Positions 18,268-28,006 of a stretch of DNA of 64,000 nucleotides are shown here, one piece after another (position 1 is the stretch's first letter; each line of letters opens with the position of its first letter). Position numbers and translations under genes: made by a program. The notes beneath the pieces were generated by a model. The model ran no database searches, was not told the origin of the DNA, and worked only from the letters and a program-made list of their open reading frames with translations. The stretch comes from Acidulodesulfobacterium sp021802425 (GTDB taxonomy: Bacteria > SZUA-79 > Acidulodesulfobacterales > Acidulodesulfobacteraceae): the NCBI GenBank assembly GCA_021802425.1, contig JAJZXJ010000009.1, forward strand, positions 4,005 to 68,004. The letters are read 5' to 3'.

Positions 18268-21086
18268 TAATAAAGGGTGCGCGGCAGCATAATTTAAAAA
18301 ATATAAATATAGAAATTCCGAAGGACAGACTTGTCGTAATAACAGGTCTTTCCGGTTCGGGAAAATCGTCTTTGGCGTTTGATACCATATTTGCGGAGGG
18401 GCAAAGAAGGTATTTAGAATCCCTTTCTTCATACGCAAGGCAGTTTATGGAGCAGATGGATAAGCCCGATGTCGATTCCATAGAGGGGTTGTCTCCCACC
18501 ATTTCCATAGAGCAAAAGTCTGTTAGTAAAAATCCCCGTTCCACCGTAGGAACTATTACCGAAATATATGACTATTTAAGAGTTCTATTTGCCCGTATCG
18601 GAGTTCCATATTGTTATAAATGCGGTAAAAAAATAGAACCCAAGACTATCGACCAGATGACGGAGGCGGTTTTTTCACACAAAATCGGCGAAAAATTAAT
18701 TATATTGTCGCCTATTGCGATTAATAGAAAGGGCGAATTTAAGGCAAAATTCGAGGAATATTTAAAGCACGGCTTTTACAGGGTATATGTAGATAAAAAG
18801 GAATATAATCTCGAGGATGCTATAACCTTAGATAAAAATAAAAAACATGATATCGACTTAGTTATCGATAGAATTTTTATAAAAGATGAAAACAAAAAAA
18901 GGCTGGCAGATTCTATCGAACTTGCTTTAAAATTATCGCAGGGCATTCTAAAATTAAAGTTCGAAGATAAAGAAGAAATACTAACCGAAAATTCTATCTG
19001 TTTGGATTGCGGCATAAGCTACGGAAAACCCGAACCGGCGGCATTTTCCTTTAACAGCCCCCAGGGCGCCTGCTCTTTTTGCGACGGATTAGGATATACG
19101 AAATATTTGGACGAGGATCTCATAGTCCCGAATAAGGGATTGTCGTTAAGAGAAGGAGCGATAACAGTTTTAAACAATTCAAGCCCCGTTTATAAAAACC
19201 AGATAATAAGCGCATTATCGAAACATTACGGGTTTAGGACGGACACGCCTTACGAAGATTTAACTTATGACGATAGGCATGCAATTATGTACGGTTCAGG
19301 CGATGATAAAATAAAATTTTACGATGCCGTAACCGAAAATACTTCTTTCAGGTTAAAAAAATGGGAAGGGATAATTCCAATGCTGGAGGCAAGCATAAAC
19401 GGTTCTAACCACATAATCAACGCTCACGAATTTATGAACGAAAAGGCCTGTCCCGAATGCCATGGTTTTAGATTAAAGAAAGAGTCCTTAAGTTATAAAA
19501 TTAATAATATGTCGATTATAGATATTGCAGGTTTAAGCATTAAAAACGCCTCAAAATTTTTTAAAGATGTCGATTTGAATGAATATGAGCAAAATGTAGC
19601 CGTCAGGTTAATTAACGAAATTAAAGACAGGCTGAAGTTTCTCGTAAATGTAGGGCTTGACTATCTTACATTATCAAGGCCTGCTCAAACGCTTTCCGGC
19701 GGCGAATCTCAACGAATACGGCTTGCCTCGCAAATAGGGTCGGGTCTTACGGGCGTGCTGTATGTTCTCGACGAGCCGAGTATCGGGCTTCATATGAGGG
19801 ATAACGAGCGCTTGCTAAAAACTATTATAGACCTTAAGGATAAAGGAAATAGTCTTATTGTGGTGGAACATGATACGCTTACGATGTTGGAAGCCGATTA
19901 TATTGTAGATATGGGTCCCGGGGCGGGTAAAAACGGAGGGTATGTGGTGGCCCGGGGAACCCCTGCCGAAATTATGAGTAATCCAGATTCGCTGACAGGC
20001 AAATATTTAAGCGGAAAAGCGGGAGTGGATATTCCGGGTGCAAGGAGAAAGCAGGATAAGAATTTTTTAGAAATAAAAGGCGCAAAAAAAAATAATTTAA
20101 AAAATATAAATGCCGGCATACCCCTTGAAAATCTGGTTTGCATAACAGGGGTTTCCGGTTCGGGAAAAAGCACGCTTATAATCGACACCCTTTATGCCGC
20201 TGTCTCCAATTACAAAAACGGTATAAAGGATTTTAAGAGGTTTGAAATAGAAAACATAGAAAATATCGATTTAATCGATAGAATTATCGATATAGACCAA
20301 TCTCCTATCGGAAGAACTCCAAGGTCAAATCCTGCTACATACACCGGTATTTTTACGCTGATAAGGGAGATTTTTGCGGGAACCAAAGAGGCGAGGGCAA
20401 GAGGCTATAACCCCGGCAGATTCAGCTTTAATGTAAAAGGGGGCAGATGCGAGGCATGCAGCGGCGACGGCGTAAAAAAGATAGAGATGCTGTTTATGCC
20501 GGATGTTTATGTCGTATGCGATGTCTGTAAGGGAAAGAGGTATAATAAACAAACATTAGAGATAGCTTATAAAAACAAAAATATTTATGATGTTTTAAAT
20601 ATGACGGTCAGGGAGGCTTATGAATTTTTTGGCAATATACCCGCGCTTAATCATAAAATTAAGTTTTTAATCGATGTAGGGCTTGATTATATAAACCTGG
20701 GCCAGCTTGCAACTACCTTATCCGGCGGGGAGGCTCAAAGGATTAAGCTTTCAAGAGAACTGTCGAGGCCCGGCCAGTTTAAAACCCTGTATATACTTGA
20801 CGAGCCAACCACGGGTCTGCATTTTGACGACATAAATAAACTGCTGCATATTCTAAATTTACTTGTAGGTTCAGGCAATACCGTTATTGTTATTGAACAT
20901 AATATCGATGTTATCAAGTCATCCGATTATATTATAGATATGGGACCCGAGGGCGGGGATGAAGGGGGCTATATTGTGGCGTGCGGCGCACCTGAAGACT
21001 TAGTTTTAAATAATGACTCGGTAACGGGCAAATATCTGGCTGACGCCATTAAAAAAACAGCAATAAGCAAAGTTTGGAATCAATAG
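18252..21086 (+). CDS. uvrA: Excinuclease ABC subunit A
   Basis: Damage-recognition ATPase of nucleotide excision repair. 944 residues with two ABC modules: Walker A GLSGSGKSSLAFDTIFAEGQ and GVSGSGKSTLIIDTLYA, signatures LSGGESQRIRLASQIG and LSGGEAQRIKLSRELS, Walker B LYVLDEPSIGLH and LYILDEPTTGLH. Zinc modules are visible as CLDCG...CSFCDG (first ABC half) and CEACSGDG...CDVCKGKRYN (second). Its position downstream of mfd and pdxA makes one long repair/chaperone transcription unit plausible. Confidence 0.97.
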   Translation: MERKIIIKGARQHNLKNINIEIPKDRLVVITGLSGSGKSSLAFDTIFAEGQRRYLESLSSYARQFMEQMDKPDVDSIEGLSPTISIEQKSVSKNPRSTVGTITEIYDYLRVLFARIGVPYCYKCGKKIEPKTIDQMTEAVFSHKIGEKLIILSPIAINRKGEFKAKFEEYLKHGFYRVYVDKKEYNLEDAITLDKNKKHDIDLVIDRIFIKDENKKRLADSIELALKLSQGILKLKFEDKEEILTENSICLDCGISYGKPEPAAFSFNSPQGACSFCDGLGYTKYLDEDLIVPNKGLSLREGAITVLNNSSPVYKNQIISALSKHYGFRTDTPYEDLTYDDRHAIMYGSGDDKIKFYDAVTENTSFRLKKWEGIIPMLEASINGSNHIINAHEFMNEKACPECHGFRLKKESLSYKINNMSIIDIAGLSIKNASKFFKDVDLNEYEQNVAVRLINEIKDRLKFLVNVGLDYLTLSRPAQTLSGGESQRIRLASQIGSGLTGVLYVLDEPSIGLHMRDNERLLKTIIDLKDKGNSLIVVEHDTLTMLEADYIVDMGPGAGKNGGYVVARGTPAEIMSNPDSLTGKYLSGKAGVDIPGARRKQDKNFLEIKGAKKNNLKNINAGIPLENLVCITGVSGSGKSTLIIDTLYAAVSNYKNGIKDFKRFEIENIENIDLIDRIIDIDQSPIGRTPRSNPATYTGIFTLIREIFAGTKEARARGYNPGRFSFNVKGGRCEACSGDGVKKIEMLFMPDVYVVCDVCKGKRYNKQTLEIAYKNKNIYDVLNMTVREAYEFFGNIPALNHKIKFLIDVGLDYINLGQLATTLSGGEAQRIKLSRELSRPGQFKTLYILDEPTTGLHFDDINKLLHILNLLVGSGNTVIVIEHNIDVIKSSDYIIDMGPEGGDEGGYIVACGAPEDLVLNNDSVTGKYLADAIKKTAISKVWNQ

Positions 21087-21181
21087 CTCGGCTTAATAAA
21101 TATGCGGTTTGCGTTGTTGAAGCGGAATATGGCAATATTACGCAGACATAAAATTTTATAAAAAATTAATTAAAAAAATTA

Positions 21182-21208
21182 TTGACTTTTTGAGGTTATA
21201 GTGATAAA
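21182..21208 (+). promoter_or_regulatory. Possible sigma-70 promoter for the Rieske/cytochrome b operon
   Basis: TTGACT at 21182 and GATAAA at 21203 (spacer 15) lie in the 281-bp AT-rich gap between uvrA and the Rieske gene. The -35 is good, the -10 only moderate and the spacer short. Nothing else stands out in this gap. Confidence 0.35.
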
Positions 21209-21367
21209 AAAGTTTATTTAGTATTTAAAATTTTACCGATATATCAAATAGATAAGATTTAGAAACCATATTAAATACGATAAATATGCAATGATAACGG
21301 CTTTATAAATTAGTAAAATCGAATAATCGAATAATTTAATTAAATAATAAACCAAAGGGGGGTTAAA

Positions 21368-21889
21368 ATGGCAAAAAGTTCAGAAGAGTCGCCTTCAAGG
21401 CGGACTTTTATGACGGTTGTTATCGGTTTAATTTCTGCCATAGTAGGCGTTGCGGTGACGGTTCCTATTCTGGGAGTGGTTTTAAGCCCGTTATTTAAAA
21501 AAAGGGATATTGTATGGACTGAACTTGGCAGCATGAGCGACTTACAAAAAATTGCACCCTTGACGCCGAAGTTTGTTCCCGTATATTTCAGGGTTAAGCA
21601 GGGGTGGTCGGTAAATACTCTTCCAAGGCAGGTTGTCGTAGTTAAAGATATTAACGGTAATTTTTATTTCTTCTCAAATCAGTGTACCCATCTAGGGTGT
21701 CCTTTACACTGGATTCCTGCAAGACAAAAGTTCCTGTGCCCGTGCCATGGCGGGATGTTTAATGTTCTCGGTAAAGTTGTCGGAGGTCCTCCGCCCAGGC
21801 CGTTGTATGAGTGGGTTCATAAAATAGAAAAAGATACCGTATTTATTCAAAATAAGTTTTTGAATAATCCAAAAGAGAGGGGGATCTAA
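21368..21889 (+). CDS. Rieske iron-sulfur protein of a cytochrome bc-type complex
   Basis: 173 residues. The N-terminus has a twin-arginine type sequence (PSRRTFMTVVIG) followed by one membrane helix, the usual Tat-exported anchor. The [2Fe-2S] site is complete: CTHLGCPLHW and CPCHGGMFN. The product transfers electrons from quinol to a c-type heme on the outer face of the membrane. The stop codon overlaps the ATG of the cytochrome b gene (TAATG). GAGGGGGG-like sequence precedes the start. Confidence 0.95.
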   Translation: MAKSSEESPSRRTFMTVVIGLISAIVGVAVTVPILGVVLSPLFKKRDIVWTELGSMSDLQKIAPLTPKFVPVYFRVKQGWSVNTLPRQVVVVKDINGNFYFFSNQCTHLGCPLHWIPARQKFLCPCHGGMFNVLGKVVGGPPPRPLYEWVHKIEKDTVFIQNKFLNNPKERGI

Positions 21890-22995
21890 TGTTTAAAAAA
21901 ATTCAAGATTGGTTTGATGAAAGAATCGGGCTTACCGAATTAATAAATGAATTTAACGGCGAAAGAATACCGAGAAGAGGGGGATGGGCATATACTTTTG
22001 GGAGCCTTCTTGCGTTTCTTTTTACGATTCAGGTCGTAACGGGAATATTTTTACTGTTCTATTATGTTCCATATTTTCCGATGGCAAGGAATGCGACATA
22101 TTATATAAAACACCATGTCCTGCTCGGCAATATACTTCTCGGCATTCATCTATGGGGCGCATTTACTATGATATTCTTCCTGCTAGTTCATATGGCAAGG
22201 GTATATTTTTCAGGCGCTTATAAAAAGCCGAGGGAGCTTCAATGGGTCGCAGGCATGGTTCTATTCTCCGTTGTCGTCGTTCTGGGTTTAACGGGATATA
22301 TGCTTATCGGCAACGAAAACTCCTGGTGGACGATTAATGTTCTTACGAATGTCGCATCGCATACCCCGATTATCGGCGGTTTTTTAAGGATTATCGTAAG
22401 AGGCGGGACGGAAACATCCGTTTTAACTATGCAGCATATATTTGCCGTTCATGTATGGCTTTTGCCGCTTGTGGTTATTATGTTTATTCCGATGCACCTA
22501 TTTTTAATAAGAAAAACAGGTCATCAGGGTATGGCATTGGAATACAAAAACAGCAAATTATCCGATGACGACCCGAATAAATGGATTAAACCGGATGGAA
22601 CGGTTCCGTTTTTCCCGGATCAGTTCTATAAAGATATGATAGTAGCTTTAGGGGTATTTGCGGTAGTTTATTTCCTCGCAGTTTACTATGGGGCGGCAAT
22701 CGGGCCGATGTATAGACCGCTGGCTCTTAACTTTGCTCCCGAGGCCGACTGGTATTTTCTTGCAAACGAGGAATTGTTAAAATATTTCCCGGGTAACGGA
22801 CTGATTATATTTTCTACATTCCTTGTCCCTACAATCGGGTTTGCAATATTATTTGCGTTGCCGTTTATCGATAGAGGGCATGAAAGAAGCCCGTTTAAAA
22901 GACCGGCAGCGACGGTTCTGGGGATTTTGTTTCTCCTTTTGTTAGTCTATTTAACATTAATCGGCGGCGAACCGAAAGCGCCCGCTACCGTATAA
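21889..22995 (+). CDS. Cytochrome b of a bc-type complex
   Basis: 368 residues. The N-terminal half shows the four-helix heme-binding bundle: HLWGAF and HMARV on helix B, HIFAVHVW and MHLFLIRKTG on helix D give the two bis-His heme b sites. The C-terminal third has further helices (FPDQFYKDMIVALGVFAVV, LIIFSTFLVPTIGFAIL, ATVLGILFLLLLVYLTL), so it is longer than cytochrome b6 and shorter than a full mitochondrial-type subunit. It sits between the Rieske gene and the membrane cytochrome c gene, as the core of a quinol-oxidising complex. Confidence 0.94.
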   Translation: MFKKIQDWFDERIGLTELINEFNGERIPRRGGWAYTFGSLLAFLFTIQVVTGIFLLFYYVPYFPMARNATYYIKHHVLLGNILLGIHLWGAFTMIFFLLVHMARVYFSGAYKKPRELQWVAGMVLFSVVVVLGLTGYMLIGNENSWWTINVLTNVASHTPIIGGFLRIIVRGGTETSVLTMQHIFAVHVWLLPLVVIMFIPMHLFLIRKTGHQGMALEYKNSKLSDDDPNKWIKPDGTVPFFPDQFYKDMIVALGVFAVVYFLAVYYGAAIGPMYRPLALNFAPEADWYFLANEELLKYFPGNGLIIFSTFLVPTIGFAILFALPFIDRGHERSPFKRPAATVLGILFLLLLVYLTLIGGEPKAPATV

Positions 22996-23017
22996 AATCA
23001 AAAGAGGAGTAAATGCG

Positions 23018-24817
23018 ATGAATTTAGGAGTTATCAATATAGTAAATCTATTTATAAACAGGTTAGCGCTGGGGTTTATGGCGATAGCCTTTATATCCCA
23101 TTATATAGGGATATTTAAGAAAGAGGACAGATATTTCCGCCTTGCAAAACCCCTCATTCTGGCATCTTTAATAATCGGCACCGTCCAAACTATACTCTAT
23201 TTCTATTTCTTAAGTCTCTTGAGAGACGGAATCCCGAATTTCTGGATACTTATAAATAAACTTCAGCCCGGAGTTATCGGCTATTCGATGGAGTTTCTTT
23301 TGGCATTCTTGATTTTAGGCGCGGTATATTATTACGGGTTTGACGGCAAGGCATCGAATAAGCATCACGGATGGAATGTATTTATCGGAATTATGGCATT
23401 TCTATTTGGTTTTACTTCGGATGTATTTTATACCATTTCCGAAAGTTACACTATTGGACCGACGCCGGATACCGCTATCAGGACTCCCATGGTTTTGCTT
23501 TTAATAATAGAAAAAAATATCGAAATATTTGCCCTGTCCGGCGCTTTACTGGCATTATGGGCAGGAGTTAAATATATAGCTTCTTCCAAACAATCGGACA
23601 AAGAGTATTACGATTGGCTTGGGTCATTTGCCAGTATTATAACCTTAATGTTTTTAATAATGTATCCAATAATATATTTTGGATGGTTTAAACATTTCAG
23701 GGCTACCGCCGATAGCGGATTCAACAGGATAATGCTCGGCAAGTATCAGTGGATTATGTACACATTTATGGGAACAATGGGCGGCGCCCTTATTCTTAAT
23801 TATATTTATATGTTGTGGAAATTAATTAACGGCAGGGACAAAAAAAGGCCTACCGTTTCGGTGGGCTTGATACTTTTCCTGATTATAGCAGGAATGGTTT
23901 CATTAGTCTTCGGGATGCTTCCTTTGTCCATAGGCATTTTGGGAAATATGCAGCCGGTTAAATATCTATCGCTGGCGGGGCTTTTTGTAACAGGTTTTTT
24001 AGTGCTTGGATATTATCTAAAGGACCTTACCCCGAATTTCAAATTTGGAAATATTTCAAAATTTCCGCAAATCCTTTTAATATTCAGCGGGTTATGCGTT
24101 GCGGTCAATGTTCCCGTTATGGGTTATATGAAGATTGCCGCAAGAGGGACCGACAGGATTATATATCAAACAATGAATTTGAACGGAACGAAATATGTTC
24201 CGCCCGTTGTTTATCCGTGGCCCGTTAAAAAAGGATTCAGCCTGCTGCATGACAAGTGCGTTATCTGCCATACATTGAACAGGGTCGAAAGGTATAACGG
24301 AAAGTCTTTCGGACCATGGGATAATCTTGTCTTACATCAAATGAAAGATGTAAACGGCTGTCCGATAACGATTGCCGAAGGCAAAGAAGTCGTTCATTAT
24401 CTAGATTCTTTAAATATTATCGCCTACAACCTGCACCTTGCAAAGGAACATAAAAAATGGGTTCCGCCTGTTTCTCTTCCATGGGGAAAGCCTGCATCGG
24501 CATCCCAAACAGCCGCGCCGGAAAAGGCAGGAAAGCCTGTTAAGAAACCGGCCGCCCGGAGTAATGCAAATATCAAAAAGGCGGCAATGAAAATAATTGA
24601 TGCGCAGGGGTGTTTAGGCTGCCATACAATTAACGGCAAGGGTGGGGCGGTTGGACCTAACCTTTCGAACGAAGGAACCAAAGGACATAGTTTGCACTGG
24701 CTCGAAGTGCAGATTAATACGCCAAAGGTTCATAGCCCGTCAACCATGATGCCTGACCATAACTTAAATCAGGGACAGCTGAAAACAGTAGCCGAGTATT
24801 TAGAATCGCTTAAATAA
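23018..24817 (+). CDS. Polytopic membrane protein with two C-terminal c-type heme domains
   Basis: 599 residues, preceded by AGAGGAG. Residues 1-370 contain about nine hydrophobic segments and recall cytochrome bd subunit I-like proteins (QPGVIGYSMEFLLAF, TPMVLLLIIEKNIEIFA); I do not see a complete set of CydA heme ligands, so that likeness is tentative. The C-terminus carries two heme c sites, CVICH (414-418) and CLGCH (532-536), with candidate Met ligands in HQMKDVNG and STMMPDH, joined by an Ala/Pro/Lys-rich linker. It probably replaces cytochrome c1 as the electron acceptor of the Rieske protein. A terminator follows. Confidence 0.8.
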   Translation: MNLGVINIVNLFINRLALGFMAIAFISHYIGIFKKEDRYFRLAKPLILASLIIGTVQTILYFYFLSLLRDGIPNFWILINKLQPGVIGYSMEFLLAFLILGAVYYYGFDGKASNKHHGWNVFIGIMAFLFGFTSDVFYTISESYTIGPTPDTAIRTPMVLLLIIEKNIEIFALSGALLALWAGVKYIASSKQSDKEYYDWLGSFASIITLMFLIMYPIIYFGWFKHFRATADSGFNRIMLGKYQWIMYTFMGTMGGALILNYIYMLWKLINGRDKKRPTVSVGLILFLIIAGMVSLVFGMLPLSIGILGNMQPVKYLSLAGLFVTGFLVLGYYLKDLTPNFKFGNISKFPQILLIFSGLCVAVNVPVMGYMKIAARGTDRIIYQTMNLNGTKYVPPVVYPWPVKKGFSLLHDKCVICHTLNRVERYNGKSFGPWDNLVLHQMKDVNGCPITIAEGKEVVHYLDSLNIIAYNLHLAKEHKKWVPPVSLPWGKPASASQTAAPEKAGKPVKKPAARSNANIKKAAMKIIDAQGCLGCHTINGKGGAVGPNLSNEGTKGHSLHWLEVQINTPKVHSPSTMMPDHNLNQGQLKTVAEYLESLK

Positions 24818-24850
24818 ATATTGCCGTAAATATTTGATAATTGTTTAATA

Positions 24851-24918
24851 AAAAGGCATTTACCATTTTATTATCTTATATAATTAAGATATAATAATAT
24901 CGGGTAAATGCCTTTTTT
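24851..24918 (+). terminator. Long-stem terminator after the cytochrome operon
   Basis: AAAAGGCATTTACC (24851-24864) pairs with GGTAAATGCC (24903-24912), followed by six Ts. The 38-base loop contains a second weaker inverted repeat (TTATCTTA/TAAGATATAA). It ends only 15 bp before the atpZ ATG, so the ATP synthase genes need their own promoter or read-through. Confidence 0.8.
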
Positions 24919-24932
24919 ATTTGGAATTAAAA

Positions 24933-25148
24933 ATGGACAAAGAGTTTATTAAGCAGATAGCCAGAATGAGTTCTTTAGGGTTAAATTTAATAATATCCGT
25001 ATTAATCGGAATTTTTATAGGGATTGAAATCGACAAATACTTTGGTTACGAATATCTTTTTTTGGTAATTTTTTCTATTTTAGGTTTTTCGGCGGGAATT
25101 TATGAAATATATAGGGCAATTAAAAGAGAACTTAATACAAAACTTTAA
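24933..25148 (+). CDS. atpZ: AtpZ/AtpI-type small membrane protein of the ATP synthase cluster
   Basis: 71 residues from ATG 24933; a TTG at 24921 is in frame. Two membrane segments (LGLNLIISVLIGIFIGIEI, YLFLVIFSILGFSAGIYEIY), with GIEIDKYFG between them, match the small AtpZ/AtpI family that precedes atpI and atpB in many bacteria and has been linked to Mg2+/Ca2+ transport or c-ring assembly. It overlaps the next gene by 47 bp. Confidence 0.75.
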   Translation: MDKEFIKQIARMSSLGLNLIISVLIGIFIGIEIDKYFGYEYLFLVIFSILGFSAGIYEIYRAIKRELNTKL

Positions 25149-25530
25149 TGGAAAATCGTTAAAGTTTAACTTAATTTTATGGGAATTTATAATCGGCTTA
25201 ATTTTGATTTTAACTGCGGGCATTCCATCGGAACTGTTTTTTAAACAAAATAACGCTCTAATAAGCATATTTTTAGGCTTTGCGTTTTCCTATTTTTTAT
25301 TTATCGATACGGCCATGTACGTATTCAGAAATATAAAGAAATTAAGCGTAATTAAAATTAATTTGTCCTTAATAAAAGACTTGCTCGTCATTTTGTTTTT
25401 TTTTATAATATCTTATAAATTTATTAAACCGAATTTTATTTTTGAGGCTGTCGGAATTACGATAACCCCTGTTTCTATGGTAATCCTTTGGCTGCTTTTC
25501 CCATTAAAATTAATTAATGCAAAAGATTAA
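25102..25530 (+). CDS. atpI: ATP synthase subunit I
   Basis: 142 residues with four predicted membrane helices, strongly hydrophobic and Lys-rich between helices. Sequence identity within the AtpI family is always low; assignment rests on topology and on the position directly before atpB. ATG 25102 lies inside atpZ, and no later start codon occurs before the first helix, which supports the 47-bp overlap. AtpI assists c-ring assembly. Confidence 0.7.
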   Translation: MKYIGQLKENLIQNFNGKSLKFNLILWEFIIGLILILTAGIPSELFFKQNNALISIFLGFAFSYFLFIDTAMYVFRNIKKLSVIKINLSLIKDLLVILFFFIISYKFIKPNFIFEAVGITITPVSMVILWLLFPLKLINAKD

Positions 25531-25545
25531 CGAAACCGTACGCAT

Positions 25546-26202
25546 ATGTTAAAGGCCCCTATACTCATTAGTATTCCAGGCATACCGGTATATTGGACGA
25601 TGACTATGCTTGTGATGTGCCTAATATTATTGGCCGCTTTTCTTGTCGGAAGGAATTTAAAGGTTATCCCTAACGGCGTCCAGAGCTTTTTTGAATTAAT
25701 ATTCATTATGACAGAATATTTCCTCAAAGAAATAATCGGCGAGGAAGGCGGCGTATATTTACCTTTAATAGCATCCTTTGCTATCTTTATCCTTTTTTCT
25801 AATTTAATCGGCAGCATTCCCGGTTTTACCTCCCCGACGGCTACTATCGACACAACGGCAACGCTGGCATTAATCGTATTTTTTCTTTCGCATATCGTAG
25901 GAATTAAAAAACATGGAGCAAAATATATAAAAAAATTCCTCGGTCCGCTTATAATAATTGCTCCGATAATGATAATCATCGAAGTTATGTCCGCCTTATC
26001 GCGCCCTTTTTCTCATGCGTTAAGGCTATTTGCAAATATTTTTGCGGAAGAGTTTATGGTGACGGTTCTGCTGTTCTTACTTCCATGGGTAATTCCTGTT
26101 ATAATGATGTACATGCAAGTTTTTACAGACTTAATGCAGGCGTTTGTGTTTTATTTGCTCGCAATTATCTATATTGCGCTTTCTTTGGAAGAAGAGCATT
26201 AA
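25546..26202 (+). CDS. atpB: ATP synthase F0 subunit a
   Basis: 218 residues, five to six membrane helices. The essential stator arginine is in the conserved SHALRLFANIFAEEF, and LIGSIPGFTSPTATIDTT plus QAFVFYLLAIIYIALSLEE complete the family pattern. The protein forms the two proton half-channels next to the c-ring. It is encoded 15 bp after atpI and 34 bp before atpE. Confidence 0.96.
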   Translation: MLKAPILISIPGIPVYWTMTMLVMCLILLAAFLVGRNLKVIPNGVQSFFELIFIMTEYFLKEIIGEEGGVYLPLIASFAIFILFSNLIGSIPGFTSPTATIDTTATLALIVFFLSHIVGIKKHGAKYIKKFLGPLIIIAPIMIIIEVMSALSRPFSHALRLFANIFAEEFMVTVLLFLLPWVIPVIMMYMQVFTDLMQAFVFYLLAIIYIALSLEEEH

Positions 26203-26236
26203 AATTTATAATAATAAAATAATAGTTGGAGGCCCA

Positions 26237-26647
26237 ATGTCTAAGATGTCTAAGTATTTTATTTCAATTTTTACATTTATAACGGTGGTTATGTTCAGCG
26301 TTAAGGCTTTTGCCGAGAAAGCATTGAATAACGTGCCGGCGGTTCAGCATCATATATCGGCTATACCTACGCATTCCGTTTTATTTTCGAAAAGTTTATT
26401 TTTCGGATTATCGGCTTTAGGTGGCGGTCTTGCAATAGGACTGGGCGTTATCGGCGCAGGTATCGGCATGGGTAATGCCGTAAGGGGCGCGTTGGAATCG
26501 ATGGGAAGAAATCCCGGAATGGAAAAAAAGCTGATAGTATGGATGATTACGGGTATGGCGATTATGGAGTCTTTGGCTCTTTACGCGCTTTTAATCACAT
26601 TTATTCTTTTCTACGCAAATCCGTTTAAGGGAATATTTTTAAAATAG
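26237..26647 (+). CDS. atpE: ATP synthase F0 subunit c
   Basis: 136 residues from ATG 26237 with GGAGG 8 bases upstream. The first ~30 residues look like a signal peptide (FISIFTFITVVMFSVKAFA), as in several deltaproteobacterial c subunits. Then come the two helices: Gly-rich helix 1 (GGGLAIGLGVIGAGIGMGNA) and helix 2 with the ion-carrying Glu (TGMAIMESLALYALLI). The Gln of sodium-type c subunits in helix 1 is Met here (GIGMGN), which favours protons. F1 genes do not follow, so the ATP synthase operon is split. Confidence 0.93.
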   Translation: MSKMSKYFISIFTFITVVMFSVKAFAEKALNNVPAVQHHISAIPTHSVLFSKSLFFGLSALGGGLAIGLGVIGAGIGMGNAVRGALESMGRNPGMEKKLIVWMITGMAIMESLALYALLITFILFYANPFKGIFLK

Positions 26648-26763
26648 CTTTAGCGGTTTTTTGTCGTAGCGGTTTTTTTGTTTGAATTATAAAATTTTTT
26701 ATGCTAAAATTATTGAACTTAAACCCGCATTTCGCAGTTGGTGATTTTGACAGTATTTATTAT

Positions 26764-26839
<76 letters not shown>

Positions 26840-27100
26840 CTTACTTCCCGCTATTATGCAAAAATAACGTCATTTTATTCATTTGTTTAATTGGTATCCG
26901 TGCGCTAAATTTACGCCGGCTGAATAAAAACCGATTTTTATTTTTGAATCATAAAAAAAATTCTTGATTTCAACTTCTGTTTTATATTACAATGGAATCC
27001 TTACAATATTGCTGTCTAATTTTTAAAATTTAATCAAGCGTATATTCTTAGGTTGTTTTTTGCCTTAAAAATAAAATAAGGGTTTGATACTATTGAATAA

Positions 27101-27958
27101 ATGAATAAAAAGATTACATATTTCCCGGGCTGCGTAGAATCCCCCAATAAAAATTTAAAAGTCATATTCGAACAATTAGGTATTGAAGTTGAATTGATTT
27201 CTGAATGGAACTGTTGCGGAGCCCCGCCATCCCATTATAAGCCGAGTTTTTTTAATAAAGTTGTAATGCCGCTTAGAAATTTGGGTATTTCCCAGAAGAG
27301 AGGCGGTGACTTTTTGTATTCGGGTTGCCGGGTTTGCGTTAAGCAGGTAAACGATGCCCTTAAAATAATAAACTCAAATTCAATGTTCGAAAATCAAGCC
27401 GAGTATAGCCTTAAACCTTTCAATGCAAACCTGAAAAAAATTACGAACGGCTCTGCGGGAGCCGTTCATCTTATCGATATTATCGCCTGCCCGGATATAT
27501 CTAAAAATCTCTTAAACAACGCCGCAAGGAAATTAAAAGGACATTCAATACTGCTTTATACAGGTTGTTATCGCGACAGACAAAAAATTGATATTTTAAC
27601 AAATATCCTGAATTCGTTTGGCGCAAGCGTTAATTTATACGGAGAATGTTGCGGCGGCGAAAAATTACAGAATACTACCCCGGTGCATTCAAAAAGGGTT
27701 GAAAATGCCGACAGCATCAGCACCTTTTTTAAATTAATCAACCAAAAAGCGGATGAGACCGATTCCGATTATATAGTTACGGTATGCTCTATGTGCGAAA
27801 AAAATATTAAGGATGGCGTCGAATTATCAGACCTCGATGTTTTTGCCCCGGTAATCGGACTTATCGAGTTTATAGGATTTTTGTTCGGCATGGATGGTTG
27901 CGGCGATTGGATAATTAACGACGAAGCCAAAGAAGGTAAAGTTGCTCAGCTAACTTAA
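27101..27958 (+). CDS. HdrB-like CCG-domain iron-sulfur protein
   Basis: 285 residues. Two cysteine-rich CCG modules: YFPGC...WNCCGAPP...SGCRVC and YTGC...GECCGGE...CSMCEK. This is the layout of heterodisulfide reductase subunit B and of related SdhE/GlcF proteins, which bind unusual [4Fe-4S] clusters that handle thiyl/disulfide or quinone chemistry. No HdrA or HdrC is encoded nearby; instead the molybdopterin enzyme starts 48 bp downstream on the same strand, so it is probably an electron-transfer or substrate-handling subunit of that enzyme (inference). Cytoplasmic; no signal or membrane helix. Confidence 0.82.
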   Translation: MNKKITYFPGCVESPNKNLKVIFEQLGIEVELISEWNCCGAPPSHYKPSFFNKVVMPLRNLGISQKRGGDFLYSGCRVCVKQVNDALKIINSNSMFENQAEYSLKPFNANLKKITNGSAGAVHLIDIIACPDISKNLLNNAARKLKGHSILLYTGCYRDRQKIDILTNILNSFGASVNLYGECCGGEKLQNTTPVHSKRVENADSISTFFKLINQKADETDSDYIVTVCSMCEKNIKDGVELSDLDVFAPVIGLIEFIGFLFGMDGCGDWIINDEAKEGKVAQLT

Positions 27959-28006
27959 CAATATTGCTTATAAAATTTTAAAAAATTCTAAAAATGGAGG
28001 TAAAAA

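Noticed and set aside
26648..26690. Doubled TAGCGGTTTTTT after atpE as a terminator or repeat element
   Set aside because: It is a short direct repeat without an inverted partner; the T runs alone do not make a terminator.
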